Below are positions 33,831 to 42,901 of a DNA stretch of 48,082 bases, one piece after another. The notes beneath the pieces were generated by a model that ran no database searches, had not been told where the DNA came from, and saw nothing but the letters and a program-made list of their open reading frames with translations. Origin of the DNA: CAYTOF01 sp964439435 (GTDB taxonomy: Bacteria; Bacillota; Clostridia; Oscillospirales; QAMX01); NCBI GenBank assembly GCA_964439435.1, contig CAYTOF010000007.1:1-48082 (forward strand), written 5' to 3'. Made by a program: the position numbers and the translations under genes. The number at the start of each line of letters is the position of its first letter. Within the stretch, counting starts at the first letter, position 1.

Positions 33831-34535
33831 CTAAGCATAACGTCTTTTGTCAAGCATACGCACCGTCAAAAAAATAAAGACGAAGGATACGCTCAAATAA
33901 TAGATGATGTCCGAAAGGTCGAACAAACCATATGAGAAGCCAACATACCGTGAAAACACAGACAGCCAGCCAAATACAACTTTTACTGCGGTCACCTCAA
34001 TGCTTGCCACCAGTATGTCCACAAGATACAGCCCAATCAACACACTCCATGACACCAAAGCTGAGACAAGTTGGTTTTCGGTGAGAGATGATATGAACAA
34101 ACCTATGGCAATAAATGAACTTGCAGCGGCAAAGATTGCGATGTAGTTTCCAAATATCGCCCAGGGTTCCGAGACACTGTATGCCGCCAGGATCAACGGT
34201 ATCAAGAATGTGCCGAGCAGTGAAATGACAAAGACGCTTACAGCCGCCAGATATTTACCAAGGACTATGTCCGTCATTCTGATGGGTGTGGTAAATAAGA
34301 GCTGGTCTGTCTTCATCTTTTTTTCTTCGCTCAAAAGGCGCATTGTCAAAATTGGTGCCAAGAACGCAAGCCCTATAAGGAGCATGTAGAAAATCGGCTT
34401 GACATTTGATGAGCTTGTTTCAACGTTCATATAATAAAAGCTGAGATTCATAATCAGGATCAAAATACCGCTGAAAACATAGCCTATCGGCGTTGTGTAA
34501 AATGCCCTCAAGTCTCTCTTATATATAGCCAACAT
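33831..34535 (-). CDS. ABC-2 type permease, GldF-like
   Basis: 234 residues from the ATG at 34535, which has AGGGGAA upstream; the longer frame 5' overlaps the ATPase gene and is not used. Six membrane helices of the ABC-2 family are visible, beginning after the amphipathic start YKRDLRAFYTTPIGYVFSG. The second helix leads into APILTMRLLSEEKKMKTDQLL, the typical cytoplasmic coupling segment. It forms the pore with the ATPase encoded 13 bases upstream. Confidence 0.9.
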   Translation of the reverse strand: MLAIYKRDLRAFYTTPIGYVFSGILILIMNLSFYYMNVETSSSNVKPIFYMLLIGLAFLAPILTMRLLSEEKKMKTDQLLFTTPIRMTDIVLGKYLAAVSVFVISLLGTFLIPLILAAYSVSEPWAIFGNYIAIFAAASSFIAIGLFISSLTENQLVSALVSWSVLIGLYLVDILVASIEVTAVKVVFGWLSVFSRYVGFSYGLFDLSDIIYYLSVSFVFIFLTVRMLDKRRYA

Positions 34536-34548
34536 ACGTATTTCCCCT

Positions 34549-35490
34549 TTACTCTGTTGAGTCTCCGCCCGTAAGCTTGATGAATATCTCCTCAAGCGAC
34601 GCGGTCAGCGGATGTATCATTAAAATCGGATATCCGGCCTTTGCCAGTGTGTTGAACACAAGTCTGCGCACATCACTTGTGCCCTTGGTTTCAAGCAAGA
34701 AATCGCTCGTGCTCTCCTCATACACACCGTCGAACACAACTTTGTCCATATCGGGTATGCGGGACAAAAGCGGTTGAACCTTGTCTGCAGGGCCTGCTAC
34801 ACGAATCTGCATCTTTCTGTCTATGTCCACATATTTTGAAAGATTTATCGGCGTGTCATTTGCCACGATCTTGCCCTTGTGTATGACCAGCACCCTTTGA
34901 CATATGGCTTGGACCTCCGGCAATATATGGCTGGATAGAATGACGGTGCGTTTTTTGCCAAGATTTTTAATCAGATTTCTGATCTCTATGATCTGTATAG
35001 GGTCAAGTCCCACCGTCGGCTCGTCCAAAATCATCACTTCGGGGTCTCCGATCAACGCCTGCGCCAGTCCCACGCGCTGCCTGTATCCCTTCGAGAGATT
35101 CCTGACCATGCGTTTGTATACATGGGTGATGCCGGCTAACTCACAGACCTCATCGATCTGTTTTTTGCGCCCTGTGTTGACCTTTTTCAAATCACAGATG
35201 AAGTCAAGGTACTCGTTCACACTCATATCCATGTAGAGCGGGGGTTGTTCAGGCAGATATCCTATGTGCCTTTTCGCAGCTATCGGGTCTTCCAGTATGT
35301 CTATGCCGTTGATTTTGGCTGTTCCCGATGTTGCGGACAGATATCCGGTGATCACATTCATTGCCGTGGTTTTGCCCGCTCCATTTGGTCCGAGAAAACC
35401 CACAAGCTCGCCTTCTTCGATTTTGAACGAGATGCCGTCCACGGCTTTTTTGTCGCCATAATGCTTGTACAGATTTGTTACCTCAATCAT
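34549..35490 (-). CDS. ABC transporter ATP-binding protein, GldA-like
   Basis: 313 residues from the ATG at 35490 (MIEVTNLYKHYG). AGGAAGGA lies about 12 bases upstream, and the longer frame has no better start. Walker A is GPNGAGKTT (34-42), the signature is LSKGYRQRV (132-140) and Walker B is VMILDEP (152-158). A D-loop and SSHIL switch His follow. The last 80 residues are a regulatory tail common in ABC-2 exporter ATPases. First gene of the operon ATPase-permease-GldG-DUF4340. What it exports is unknown. Confidence 0.94.
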   Translation of the reverse strand: MIEVTNLYKHYGDKKAVDGISFKIEEGELVGFLGPNGAGKTTAMNVITGYLSATSGTAKINGIDILEDPIAAKRHIGYLPEQPPLYMDMSVNEYLDFICDLKKVNTGRKKQIDEVCELAGITHVYKRMVRNLSKGYRQRVGLAQALIGDPEVMILDEPTVGLDPIQIIEIRNLIKNLGKKRTVILSSHILPEVQAICQRVLVIHKGKIVANDTPINLSKYVDIDRKMQIRVAGPADKVQPLLSRIPDMDKVVFDGVYEESTSDFLLETKGTSDVRRLVFNTLAKAGYPILMIHPLTASLEEIFIKLTGGDSTE

Positions 35491-35589
35491 ATCAAGCCAT
35501 TGTCCTTCCTCTATATAATAATATGCTTTGTATATACTTTTTTGCGGTGATACACTCACTTTGAGCATAGGAAAATATGCATGTTTTAC

Positions 35590-35598
35590 ATTATATCA
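35590..35598 (-). promoter_or_regulatory. Extended -10 promoter of the ABC operon
   Basis: The minus strand reads TGATATAAT about 100 bases before the ATPase start and after the aspS stop. No good -35 box; the long leader is AT-rich. Confidence 0.5.
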
Positions 35599-35632
35599 TG
35601 TCTTATATAGTGAATGTTACATATTTGTAAAC

Positions 35633-37450
35633 CTATTGTCGGTCAGATGTTGATAACTTTTCCTCATCTACTATGTCCAGTGTGATGTGGAGCTCTTTCA
35701 GCTGTTTTTCATCCACATAGTCGGGGGAACCCATCATTATTTCCGATGCGTTTTGTGCTTTGGGAAATGCTATCGTGTCCCTTATGCTTTCACAACCCGA
35801 GAGCAACATCACTATGCGGTCAAATCCAAAGGCTATTCCCGCATGGGGAGGGGCACCGTATCTGAAGGCTTCCAAAATATGTCCGAATCGGTTTTTTGCC
35901 TCCTCATCTCCTATATCCAATGAGGCAAAGACACGTCTCTGCAGTTCTTCGTCGTGGATCCTCACGGAACCGCCTCCGAGCTCAAAGCCGTTTAGAACCA
36001 TGTCGTAAGCTATGGCGCGAACTTTTTCCGGTTCACTTTCCAGCAAAGGGATGTCTTCCGGCACAGGAGAGGTGAAGGGATGATGTCTTGCATAAAATCG
36101 GCCGTCTTCTTCATTGTACTCATACATTGGAAAATCCGTGACCCATAGGAGGGAGATCGCATCATTTGGTATTGCATCGTCTCTCCTTGCACATTCTCCG
36201 CGGAGCGCCCCGAGGGCAGCAAAGACGATTTCATTGTCCTTGTCGGCGACGATCAAGCAAAGATCCCCCTCTTGCGCCTTTGTTGACGCGGCAATTTGAG
36301 CCAGTGTCTCCGATGAAACGAGCTTTGTAAAAGATGAGGTGAACTCTCCATCGACTATCTTCATCCACGCAAGACCTCCCGCACGGTAGGTTTTGACAAA
36401 CTCCGTCAGCTTGTCTATCTCCCTGCGGCTGTATTTTGCTCCTCCGGGAACGCATATAGCACGCACGCTTCCACCCTGTGCCAATGCATTTTCAAACACG
36501 GAAAAACCGCATCCCGTTACCGCATCGCCGATGTCTTTCAGTTCATAGCCAAAACGCATATCGGGTTTGTCGCTTCCAAATCGCTCCATCGCCTCCGCAA
36601 AGGTTATGCGTGACAAGGGCAGATCAATTGTCTTCCCCTGTGTTTTTTCATAGAGCTTTGCCATATATCTTTCCGCCACATCCATCACATCGTCTGCGTC
36701 CGCAAAGCTCATCTCGATGTCCACTTGGGTGAACTCCGGCTGACGGTCAATGCGCAAGTCCTCGTCTCGCAGGCAACGGGTGACTTGAAAATACCTGTCA
36801 AAGCCCGCCACCATCAACAGCTGTTTATACTGCTGAGGCGATTGGGGCAAAGCGTAAAACTTGCCCGCATGCACTCTGCTGGGCACCAGGTAGTCCCTTG
36901 CGCCTTCCGGCGTTGATTTTGTGAGGATTGGAGTCTCTATCTCATAAAACTCCTCATCACAGAAATACTTTCTTGTTATCTGAGCAAGTTCATGTCTCTT
37001 TAAAATATAGCTCTGCAAGCTGGGCCTGCGCAGGTCAAGATAGCGGTATTTCAGTCTCAACGCCTCATTGACGGTGATATTGTCGGTTATTTCAAAGGGT
37101 GTTATCTGTGCGCGGGAAAACACCGTCAGGGTATCGACGATGATCTCTATCTCACCCGTGGGCATATTCGGATTGATAGCCCCCTCGCCCCTTGAGGCCA
37201 CAACACCGCTGACGCAGATGGTGTATTCACTGCGAAGAGCCAGGGCCTTTTCAAAGAGCTCAGCGTTTTTTGTTTCGTCAAAGGCGCATTGAACAATCCC
37301 GGAGACATCTCGCAGAGTTACAAAAACCAGTTTTCCAAGATCCCTTCTGCGAGAGACCCATCCACAAAGAACCACTTCTTTGCCTATATCCTCCCCTCGC
37401 AAAACTCCGCATCTGTGTGTTCTTTTAAGTCCGTTCATGCTCACATTCAT
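35633..37450 (-). CDS. aspS: Aspartyl-tRNA synthetase
   Basis: 605 residues, full length for the bacterial type. It charges tRNA(Asp). The anticodon-binding OB fold opens with VVLCGWVSRRRDLGKLVFVTLRD. The class II core shows RYLDLRRP, ETPILTKSTPEGARDYLVPSR, QSPQQYKQLLM and RDEDLRIDRQPEFTQVDIEMSF. The bacterial GAD insertion is present, and motif 3 is GIAFGFDRIVMLLSG. GAGGAAG lies 9 bases before the ATG. Its start overlaps the hisS stop by 4 bases (ATGA), the common hisS-aspS pair. Last gene of the lexA-aspS run; the next gene down has its own promoter. Confidence 0.98.
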   Translation of the reverse strand: MNVSMNGLKRTHRCGVLRGEDIGKEVVLCGWVSRRRDLGKLVFVTLRDVSGIVQCAFDETKNAELFEKALALRSEYTICVSGVVASRGEGAINPNMPTGEIEIIVDTLTVFSRAQITPFEITDNITVNEALRLKYRYLDLRRPSLQSYILKRHELAQITRKYFCDEEFYEIETPILTKSTPEGARDYLVPSRVHAGKFYALPQSPQQYKQLLMVAGFDRYFQVTRCLRDEDLRIDRQPEFTQVDIEMSFADADDVMDVAERYMAKLYEKTQGKTIDLPLSRITFAEAMERFGSDKPDMRFGYELKDIGDAVTGCGFSVFENALAQGGSVRAICVPGGAKYSRREIDKLTEFVKTYRAGGLAWMKIVDGEFTSSFTKLVSSETLAQIAASTKAQEGDLCLIVADKDNEIVFAALGALRGECARRDDAIPNDAISLLWVTDFPMYEYNEEDGRFYARHHPFTSPVPEDIPLLESEPEKVRAIAYDMVLNGFELGGGSVRIHDEELQRRVFASLDIGDEEAKNRFGHILEAFRYGAPPHAGIAFGFDRIVMLLSGCESIRDTIAFPKAQNASEIMMGSPDYVDEKQLKELHITLDIVDEEKLSTSDRQ

Positions 37451-38739
37451 TGATTTGCTTCCTCTCTTTGCAGGATTTCCACCGCTTTACAAATTGCGTC
37501 GGCGTCCATATCTATTGTCTTTTCTTCACCGCTTGCCATGTTCTTTAAACGCAATATGCGGGATTCAATCTCTTCGGAGCCTATGATCACGCTGTAGCGC
37601 GCTCCTGATCTTCCGGCGTATTTCATCTGGGCTTTCAAAGATCTTCCCACTGTGTCTATCATTGCGCTTATGCCTCTTTTACGCAGTGCACAGGTCAGTC
37701 CATGTGCATGGCGCCGCGCCGCATCGCCGACATAGGCAAAAAAGATGTCCGCCACGGGGCTTTCGGGGAAAAATGCCCCCGTCGCTTCCATTGTGAGCAT
37801 GAGTCTTTCTATACCACTGCCAAAACCGAGGGCCGGCAACTTAGGTCCGCCAAGATTTTCCACGAGTCCGTCATACCTTCCGCCTCCGCAGACCGTGCCC
37901 TGGGCACCTATATCCGATGATACAAACTCAAAGACTGTTCTTGTATAATAGTCCAAACCCCGCACGATACGCGTATCTATAATATACTCAATGCCCAGCA
38001 ACTCAAGCTCTTCTTTTAGGGCTTCAAAGTGTGTAAAGCAGTCTTCGCATAGATAATCTGTTGTATGAGGTGCGTTCTTTGCAACGGCGGAACACCGCTC
38101 TTCCTTGCAGTCCAGCAGGCGCAGGGGGTTGTTTTCAAATCGATTTTGGCACAGGGTACACAGATTGGCGATGTGCCCTTGATAATACTCTCTCAGGGCG
38201 GTGTGATATGCGGGGCGACATTCGGCACATCCGATTGAGTTTATGGACACGCGCAGCGAGCCGATGCCCAGCCTTGAAAGAAATTCATTTGCAAGACATA
38301 TGACCTCCGCATCTGCCACAGGGGACTCACTGCCAAAGAGCTCAACACCAAATTGATGGTGCTGCCTCAGTCTGCCCGCTTGGGGCTTTTCGTATCTGAA
38401 CACAGGGCCGATATAATATACCTTTAGCGGCATAGTCTGGGCATACAGTCCGTTTTCAATGACGCTTCTCACCACCGATGCCGTGCCCTCCGGACGCAGC
38501 GTTATGGAACGCCCGCCCTTGTCCTCAAAGGTGTACATCTCCTTTTGAACTATGTCAGTTGTTGTGCCGACTCCCCTCAAAAAAAGGTCTGTATGTTCAA
38601 ATATTGGAAATCTTATCTCGCTAAATCCGAAATCCTTCGCTGTGCCCCGCAGAACTCGTTCAAGATATTGCCATTTATGGCTCTGGGCCGGTAGCACATC
38701 CTTTGTCCCTTTTGGAATGTTTATAATTTTTCCGGACAT
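37447..38739 (-). CDS. hisS: Histidyl-tRNA synthetase
   Basis: 430 residues from the ATG at 38739, which has GGAGGG 5 bases upstream; an in-frame ATG 18 bases earlier overlaps that site and is unlikely. It is a class II synthetase with PKGTKDVLP at the start, RFPIFEHTDLF, motif 2 LRPEGTASVVRSV and GPVFRYEKPQAGRLRQHHQFGVE. The His-specific RGLDYYTRTVFEF and GGGRYDGLVENLGG follow, and the C-terminal anticodon domain is intact. It follows the DeoC-like gene by 34 bases. Confidence 0.98.
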   Translation of the reverse strand: MSGKIINIPKGTKDVLPAQSHKWQYLERVLRGTAKDFGFSEIRFPIFEHTDLFLRGVGTTTDIVQKEMYTFEDKGGRSITLRPEGTASVVRSVIENGLYAQTMPLKVYYIGPVFRYEKPQAGRLRQHHQFGVELFGSESPVADAEVICLANEFLSRLGIGSLRVSINSIGCAECRPAYHTALREYYQGHIANLCTLCQNRFENNPLRLLDCKEERCSAVAKNAPHTTDYLCEDCFTHFEALKEELELLGIEYIIDTRIVRGLDYYTRTVFEFVSSDIGAQGTVCGGGRYDGLVENLGGPKLPALGFGSGIERLMLTMEATGAFFPESPVADIFFAYVGDAARRHAHGLTCALRKRGISAMIDTVGRSLKAQMKYAGRSGARYSVIIGSEEIESRILRLKNMASGEEKTIDMDADAICKAVEILQREEANQ

Positions 38740-38773
38740 TTTTCCCTCCGTGATCAATTCTCTTTCTTTGTAG

Positions 38774-39469
38774 TCATTTCTCTTCCCTTGCCTCCCTCAG
38801 AGCCCTGGCAAGTTCATCCAGTATGGGAGCTGTGAGGCCTGTACACACGCGGTCCGCTCCCTTCGAGACAAGTCCGATGCATTGCTCCAGGGTTTTTATG
38901 CCGCCGTTTGCGATGCATTTAAGGCGCTGCCCAATCACAGCTTTTATCTTGGCCACATCGCTCTCACTTGCTCCTGCGGTGCCATATCCCGTGGAGGTGA
39001 CAATCTCTGACGCACCCGCGTTTTCGGCTATCCTGCACGCTGTCTGTAAAAGGAAATCGTTTAGAAAACATGTTTCCAACACAGCACAAACGGATACACC
39101 TTTACGATATGCCGTTGTGACCACAGCCCTCAAATCCTGTTCGACAAAATCAAATTTTTCAGACAAAAGCCTGCCGATGTTCAAAACCACCATCAGTTCC
39201 TTGGCGCCGTCGTCAATGGCTCTTTGGGCCTTTGCAACCTTAATCGCGGTGTCGGAGGATCCATGGGGAAAGGACACCGCGGTGCATATGCTCACATCTG
39301 TTTCCTTTAGTATCCTGACCGCATCTGAGGTATCGCAGGGGCGCACACACACCGCAGAGAGATTGTTGGCGGCGGCCAGGGCACACCCCTCCCTCAACAT
39401 GGTTGTCGTACAATCGGGGCGCATCATATTATGCATGAATAGAGAATTCATTCTTGTATTCACTGTCAT
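38774..39469 (-). CDS. DeoC-family aldolase homologue lacking the catalytic residues
   Basis: 231 residues, similar over its whole length to deoxyribose-phosphate aldolase (DeoC), which splits deoxyribose 5-phosphate through a lysine Schiff base. Shared blocks include SAVCVRP (38-44), CTAVSFPHG (62-70), VLETCFLND (130-138) and TSTGYGTAGAS (158-168). But the Schiff-base Lys before TSTG is Val157, the second Lys (usually KASGG or KPAGG) is Ile186 in IANGG, and the catalytic Asp is Met93 in KELMVVLNIG. Even the N-terminal DHT is MHN. The gene has no stops or frameshifts, so it looks maintained for another role. It starts 6 bases after the CYTH gene. Confidence 0.85.
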   Translation of the reverse strand: MTVNTRMNSLFMHNMMRPDCTTTMLREGCALAAANNLSAVCVRPCDTSDAVRILKETDVSICTAVSFPHGSSDTAIKVAKAQRAIDDGAKELMVVLNIGRLLSEKFDFVEQDLRAVVTTAYRKGVSVCAVLETCFLNDFLLQTACRIAENAGASEIVTSTGYGTAGASESDVAKIKAVIGQRLKCIANGGIKTLEQCIGLVSKGADRVCTGLTAPILDELARALREAREEK

Positions 39470-39475
39470 AAAAAA

Positions 39476-40108
39476 TCAGTCCTTCGCTCTTTTTCGCCCG
39501 ATACCTGTATATGCCCGCTCATATTTGCTTCTCTCCTCCACCCACAACCCATACTTTGTCTGCAAATGGGCAAGCAGGGATGCCAATGCCTCATCGGAGC
39601 CGTCAATTAATTCCGCTTCTATTTCATAAAACTCAACAAATGCTCCCTCTTTGTCAAAAACTCCCTTGTCAAGGCATATTTCCAGCACCGCTTTTTCATA
39701 AATGATTTGCATCTGCTTTCTGTTAAAGGATAGAGAGGCACAGTTGATAAGCTTTCCGCAATCTTTGAGAGTTTTTTCGACTTCTCGGCCACCCAACTGT
39801 TTTATTTTACCCAAGCCTGCGGACAGATTGGAGGCTTTCACTTCCCATTCGTCTCTTTTCACTATGCTACACTCTGTGATTTTTGCATTTGCCTTCAGAC
39901 ACACATAGCCACGACCGTCGACGGTTCTGTAACGCAGCATTTTCCTTTGACTGTACAGTGTGGCGTTCTCATCATCATAATAGAGGGTGTTTATTTCACT
40001 GTCTTTATAGGATTGCGGGAGCATTAATTCAGATATGTCTTCAAATGCTTTTTCCAGGTTTTGTTTATCTCCGCCTGTCAATTTTATTTCACATTCTGTT
40101 TTCGGCAT
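39476..40108 (-). CDS. CYTH domain protein (triphosphate tunnel family)
   Basis: 210 residues. The N-terminal ExExK signature reads E5-C-E7-I-K9. Further tunnel strands are visible: RKMLRYRTVDGRGYVCLKAN, KRDEWEVKAS, FNRKQMQIIYEKAVLEICLDKG, FYEIEAELIDG and the C-terminal SKYERAY. The family includes inorganic triphosphatases, thiamine triphosphatases and adenylate cyclases; bacterial single-domain members are mostly triphosphatases. Its start overlaps the end of the P-type-ATPase-like gene by 20 bases, indicating coupling. I infer cleavage of tripolyphosphate or a nucleotide; not proven. Confidence 0.9.
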   Translation of the reverse strand: MPKTECEIKLTGGDKQNLEKAFEDISELMLPQSYKDSEINTLYYDDENATLYSQRKMLRYRTVDGRGYVCLKANAKITECSIVKRDEWEVKASNLSAGLGKIKQLGGREVEKTLKDCGKLINCASLSFNRKQMQIIYEKAVLEICLDKGVFDKEGAFVEFYEIEAELIDGSDEALASLLAHLQTKYGLWVEERSKYERAYTGIGRKRAKD

Positions 40109-42386
40109 GCCTTTGTTTTTCCTTTGCCCTTCTGTTTATAAAAGAGAAGATGCTGTATGTGACAACGGTGATGATTGCAGGGAAAAAGGTCAAGGGGATC
40201 TGTTTATATGGCACAAGATCAAATCTGAACACTTGGCAAATTGACTTGACCCGCAAAAGCGCTATCACCACCGCTACGATAGCCGCCGTCATGATCAAAA
40301 GCTTTCTCTTTGACTCCGAAAACACGAAAATAAACGGTTGGCCCCATATGCTCATGATCAATCCATTTGCCATGGCACATAAGAATAGGGCCAGAAAAGC
40401 CGCACATGATGCGGCGGGCATCCCAAGGGACGTCACCGGATAATATTTGGTAAATATATAGGAAGAGGAAATTGCTGCAAACATCGAAGCGAAAACCAGC
40501 CAAATGCCAAGTTCTCTTCGGGGCAATTTGGCGTCGTTGCCGAGTTTGCCAAACAGATAGTGGCTGTCTGTGGTAAAATACGTCGTCTTGGTGAGACCTT
40601 CCTTGCTTGCCGCGATATTCAAGGTCTGGAACAGGGGGATGAAGATGATGAGGAGAACCGCAGCTGAGATATAAAAGGGTATAAATCCCGTAAACAACAC
40701 ACAGAGCAGCATTGATGCGGAGAGACCCAATGGGGCAAACATCAAGTTGTGATATGCGCGCTTTGCCGCTGAGCTTGCAATTTTAACCGTTTTGGAAAGC
40801 TCAGCTATATCTGTGATTTTGGGTGATTTCACGGAGATATCCACAGCATATTCTTCATTTGCCTCTGTTCCGACGGCTACATCCGCACACTCAAAGACAC
40901 CGTCATCTTTTTTACCCGAGGCACTGAGCAAAATCCTGCCTTGGCTTTTGTGGATTTTGGCAAGGGTTTTTCTGTGTTTTGGTCCCATTTCAGCCGCAAG
41001 GGTCGCATGTGCCGCCGCGCGGGATAGATTTTCTGTTCTGAAGTTTTCAATGCGCGAGCCTGTCAAAATCCGGCTTATTTCCGTTGTTATGCCAAGGCTG
41101 TTGGCTTTGTGGTATGCCAAAGCGACATTTTCATCGCTCACATACATGATGTCCATGCCCTCGCTCTTGAGTTTTGCTATGGCTTCTTCCGCGTTTTCTG
41201 AGATCTGAGCTGAGAGAATGATATATCCCATAAAGGCCAAATCCTCTCCCACCGCCCCGTCTGCCACCATAACAGCCTGTTTTCCGGAGGTGTATATCTG
41301 TTCAAGGGTTCTTCCCAGTCTTTTCAAGTCCGACTGGTCAATATCCCGCAATCCCAGCGTTGTTAATGTTTTGGTCAGATGGGGAAATAGCCTTTCGGGC
41401 TTCCCCGCTACACATCTCAGGATCTCGCCCTTGTGGGAAAGATAGGTCACAGCCGCAAAGCCGTCTTCTTCGGTATATCCTTTATATGAGTATGTTTTAA
41501 ACCGGAAAAGCGCTCTGTGTTCCAGGGGCGTTGTTCGCATCATGCGCATCAACCCGTCGCCTATTTTGTTGGCATATCCAAATGCCTTTCCAAGTTCTCC
41601 GTTGTCACAGAGATTGAAACCAAAAATCAAAGGAGCATGTGCATCATAGGAGAGCGCTGAAATGCTTTTAAATTCTCCGTCTGTAAATACTGTGTTTATA
41701 TCCGGGTTTTTGTCATTTTGAAAAAGCGATTTGTCGGCATAGAGATAGTTTGCGGCCGCTGCGATGCCAAATTTTTCTATGTTTATGCAGTCTATGTCCT
41801 GCTGTTTGAGGTGGACAACGCCATTGCCAAAGGCTACGACGATGACACTTCCGATGCCAAGCGTCATTGTGGCACAGAAGAAGGTGACAATGCCAAGGAT
41901 TATCTCATAGAAGCTCTCTGCGCGAATTGCAGCAAAAATGGTGAATGCGACGGCACCCAAGGTGCTCAAAACAATGGGACCGCTGCGAATCCAGGAGGGG
42001 AAATAGAGGATATTCCGCCAAGACGGACCGACAAAAGAGGAGTGCCCAAGCCTCAATGCAGATATTTTATCGATACCCATGAGCTCTCGTTGAAAATGCT
42101 CGGTATAGGAGAGCATCAAAAGGGACAAAGCAAGGGCCAGCAGCACAATCAGGGCGTTGACGATGTCGTCAGTTATATAGACAAGCAGTGCCGAGGCGCC
42201 AAAAAACAGCACCGCCATATAACGACCAAGCCTCATCAGCAGATAACCATAGTCCTCAAGGGCATTGTTTTTTTCCCGGGGAGGATTTTCTGACAAGGAC
42301 TCGTCGTGTTCTCGGGCTGTTTGTTGCTCCGCATCCAAATCCATTTGGTTTTGTTCTATTTTTTCTTCGTCTTCAGAACCGTACAT
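40089..42386 (-). CDS. Degenerate P-type ATPase-like membrane protein without actuator domain
   Basis: 765 residues that follow the layout of P-type cation ATPases with motifs lost. TM1-2 lie at about 52-95. The loop to TM3 is only about 42 residues (96-137), so the actuator domain with TGES is absent. TM3-4 lie at 138-190 with GIGSV where PEGLP is expected. INIEKFG (201-207) matches VETLG; the phosphorylation motif DKTGTLT is reduced to ADKSLFQN (217-224) and followed by VFTDGE. VAGKPERL (326-333) matches VKGAPE of the nucleotide domain. MDIMYVSDE (411-419) stands for IKVVMITGD, and ASGKKDDGVFECADVAVG (489-506) for GDGVNDAPALKKADIGVAMG. TM5-10 fill 550-750. It is probably unable to form the phosphoenzyme. 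Confidence 0.82.
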   Translation of the reverse strand: MYGSEDEEKIEQNQMDLDAEQQTAREHDESLSENPPREKNNALEDYGYLLMRLGRYMAVLFFGASALLVYITDDIVNALIVLLALALSLLMLSYTEHFQRELMGIDKISALRLGHSSFVGPSWRNILYFPSWIRSGPIVLSTLGAVAFTIFAAIRAESFYEIILGIVTFFCATMTLGIGSVIVVAFGNGVVHLKQQDIDCINIEKFGIAAAANYLYADKSLFQNDKNPDINTVFTDGEFKSISALSYDAHAPLIFGFNLCDNGELGKAFGYANKIGDGLMRMMRTTPLEHRALFRFKTYSYKGYTEEDGFAAVTYLSHKGEILRCVAGKPERLFPHLTKTLTTLGLRDIDQSDLKRLGRTLEQIYTSGKQAVMVADGAVGEDLAFMGYIILSAQISENAEEAIAKLKSEGMDIMYVSDENVALAYHKANSLGITTEISRILTGSRIENFRTENLSRAAAHATLAAEMGPKHRKTLAKIHKSQGRILLSASGKKDDGVFECADVAVGTEANEEYAVDISVKSPKITDIAELSKTVKIASSAAKRAYHNLMFAPLGLSASMLLCVLFTGFIPFYISAAVLLIIFIPLFQTLNIAASKEGLTKTTYFTTDSHYLFGKLGNDAKLPRRELGIWLVFASMFAAISSSYIFTKYYPVTSLGMPAASCAAFLALFLCAMANGLIMSIWGQPFIFVFSESKRKLLIMTAAIVAVVIALLRVKSICQVFRFDLVPYKQIPLTFFPAIITVVTYSIFSFINRRAKEKQRHAENRM

Positions 42387-42439
42387 GTTGCTCCATCGTT
42401 TCCATTGTTCGCAATCTTGCGGTCGCGATATATTTTCTG

Positions 42440-42847
42440 TTAGATGCCGTTGACAGCCACATTTTCAATGCCATTTTGTGAAAATTCGAACATATAGTCC
42501 TCTATTTTTTCAGACAGCAACTCACTGTCCGAACCGTCAACATCCTTGCCTTTCAAATCACGCCTTGCAAGCTCTTCGGCTAAAATACCGTAGAAGACCA
42601 TATCTTCATAATCTAAAACAGCATCATGGATGCCGCCTTCAACATAGTTGTCCGATGGCAGAGGATTTGCTGTGCTTTGTATGAGCTGTTGCAGGCCAAA
42701 TCTTGAGCAATTTGCAAAAACCTTTGTCATAACTTCGTCGTATTCGTCAATCCTGTCTTCGCCTCGGGGTGAATTGAGCACCCAGTTGCCCGCATATACA
42801 AGGTCAAGCAAAAGTCGAAACTCTTTTGCCGATAAAGAAATATTCAT
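42440..42847 (-). CDS. Conserved-looking hypothetical protein
   Basis: 135 residues, soluble and acidic. It opens MNISLSAKEFRLLLDLVYAGNWVLNS and continues with helices rich in Asp and Glu; no Cys cluster, membrane segment or known motif is seen. GAGGTGG lies 4 bases before the ATG, so it is surely translated. It sits 54 bases after lexA and 53 bases before the P-type-ATPase-like gene on the same strand. I recall similar short proteins in Clostridia but cannot name a function. Confidence 0.8.
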   Translation of the reverse strand: MNISLSAKEFRLLLDLVYAGNWVLNSPRGEDRIDEYDEVMTKVFANCSRFGLQQLIQSTANPLPSDNYVEGGIHDAVLDYEDMVFYGILAEELARRDLKGKDVDGSDSELLSEKIEDYMFEFSQNGIENVAVNGI

Positions 42848-42901
42848 GATACCACCTCACTGTGCAAAATGGCGGCATGTCTTAGCGGTTAAGAAACCGA
42901 T

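Noticed and set aside
38774..39469. Call as functional deoC working with punA in nucleoside salvage
   Set aside because: The catalytic residues are missing and punA is in a separate transcription unit about 8 kb away.
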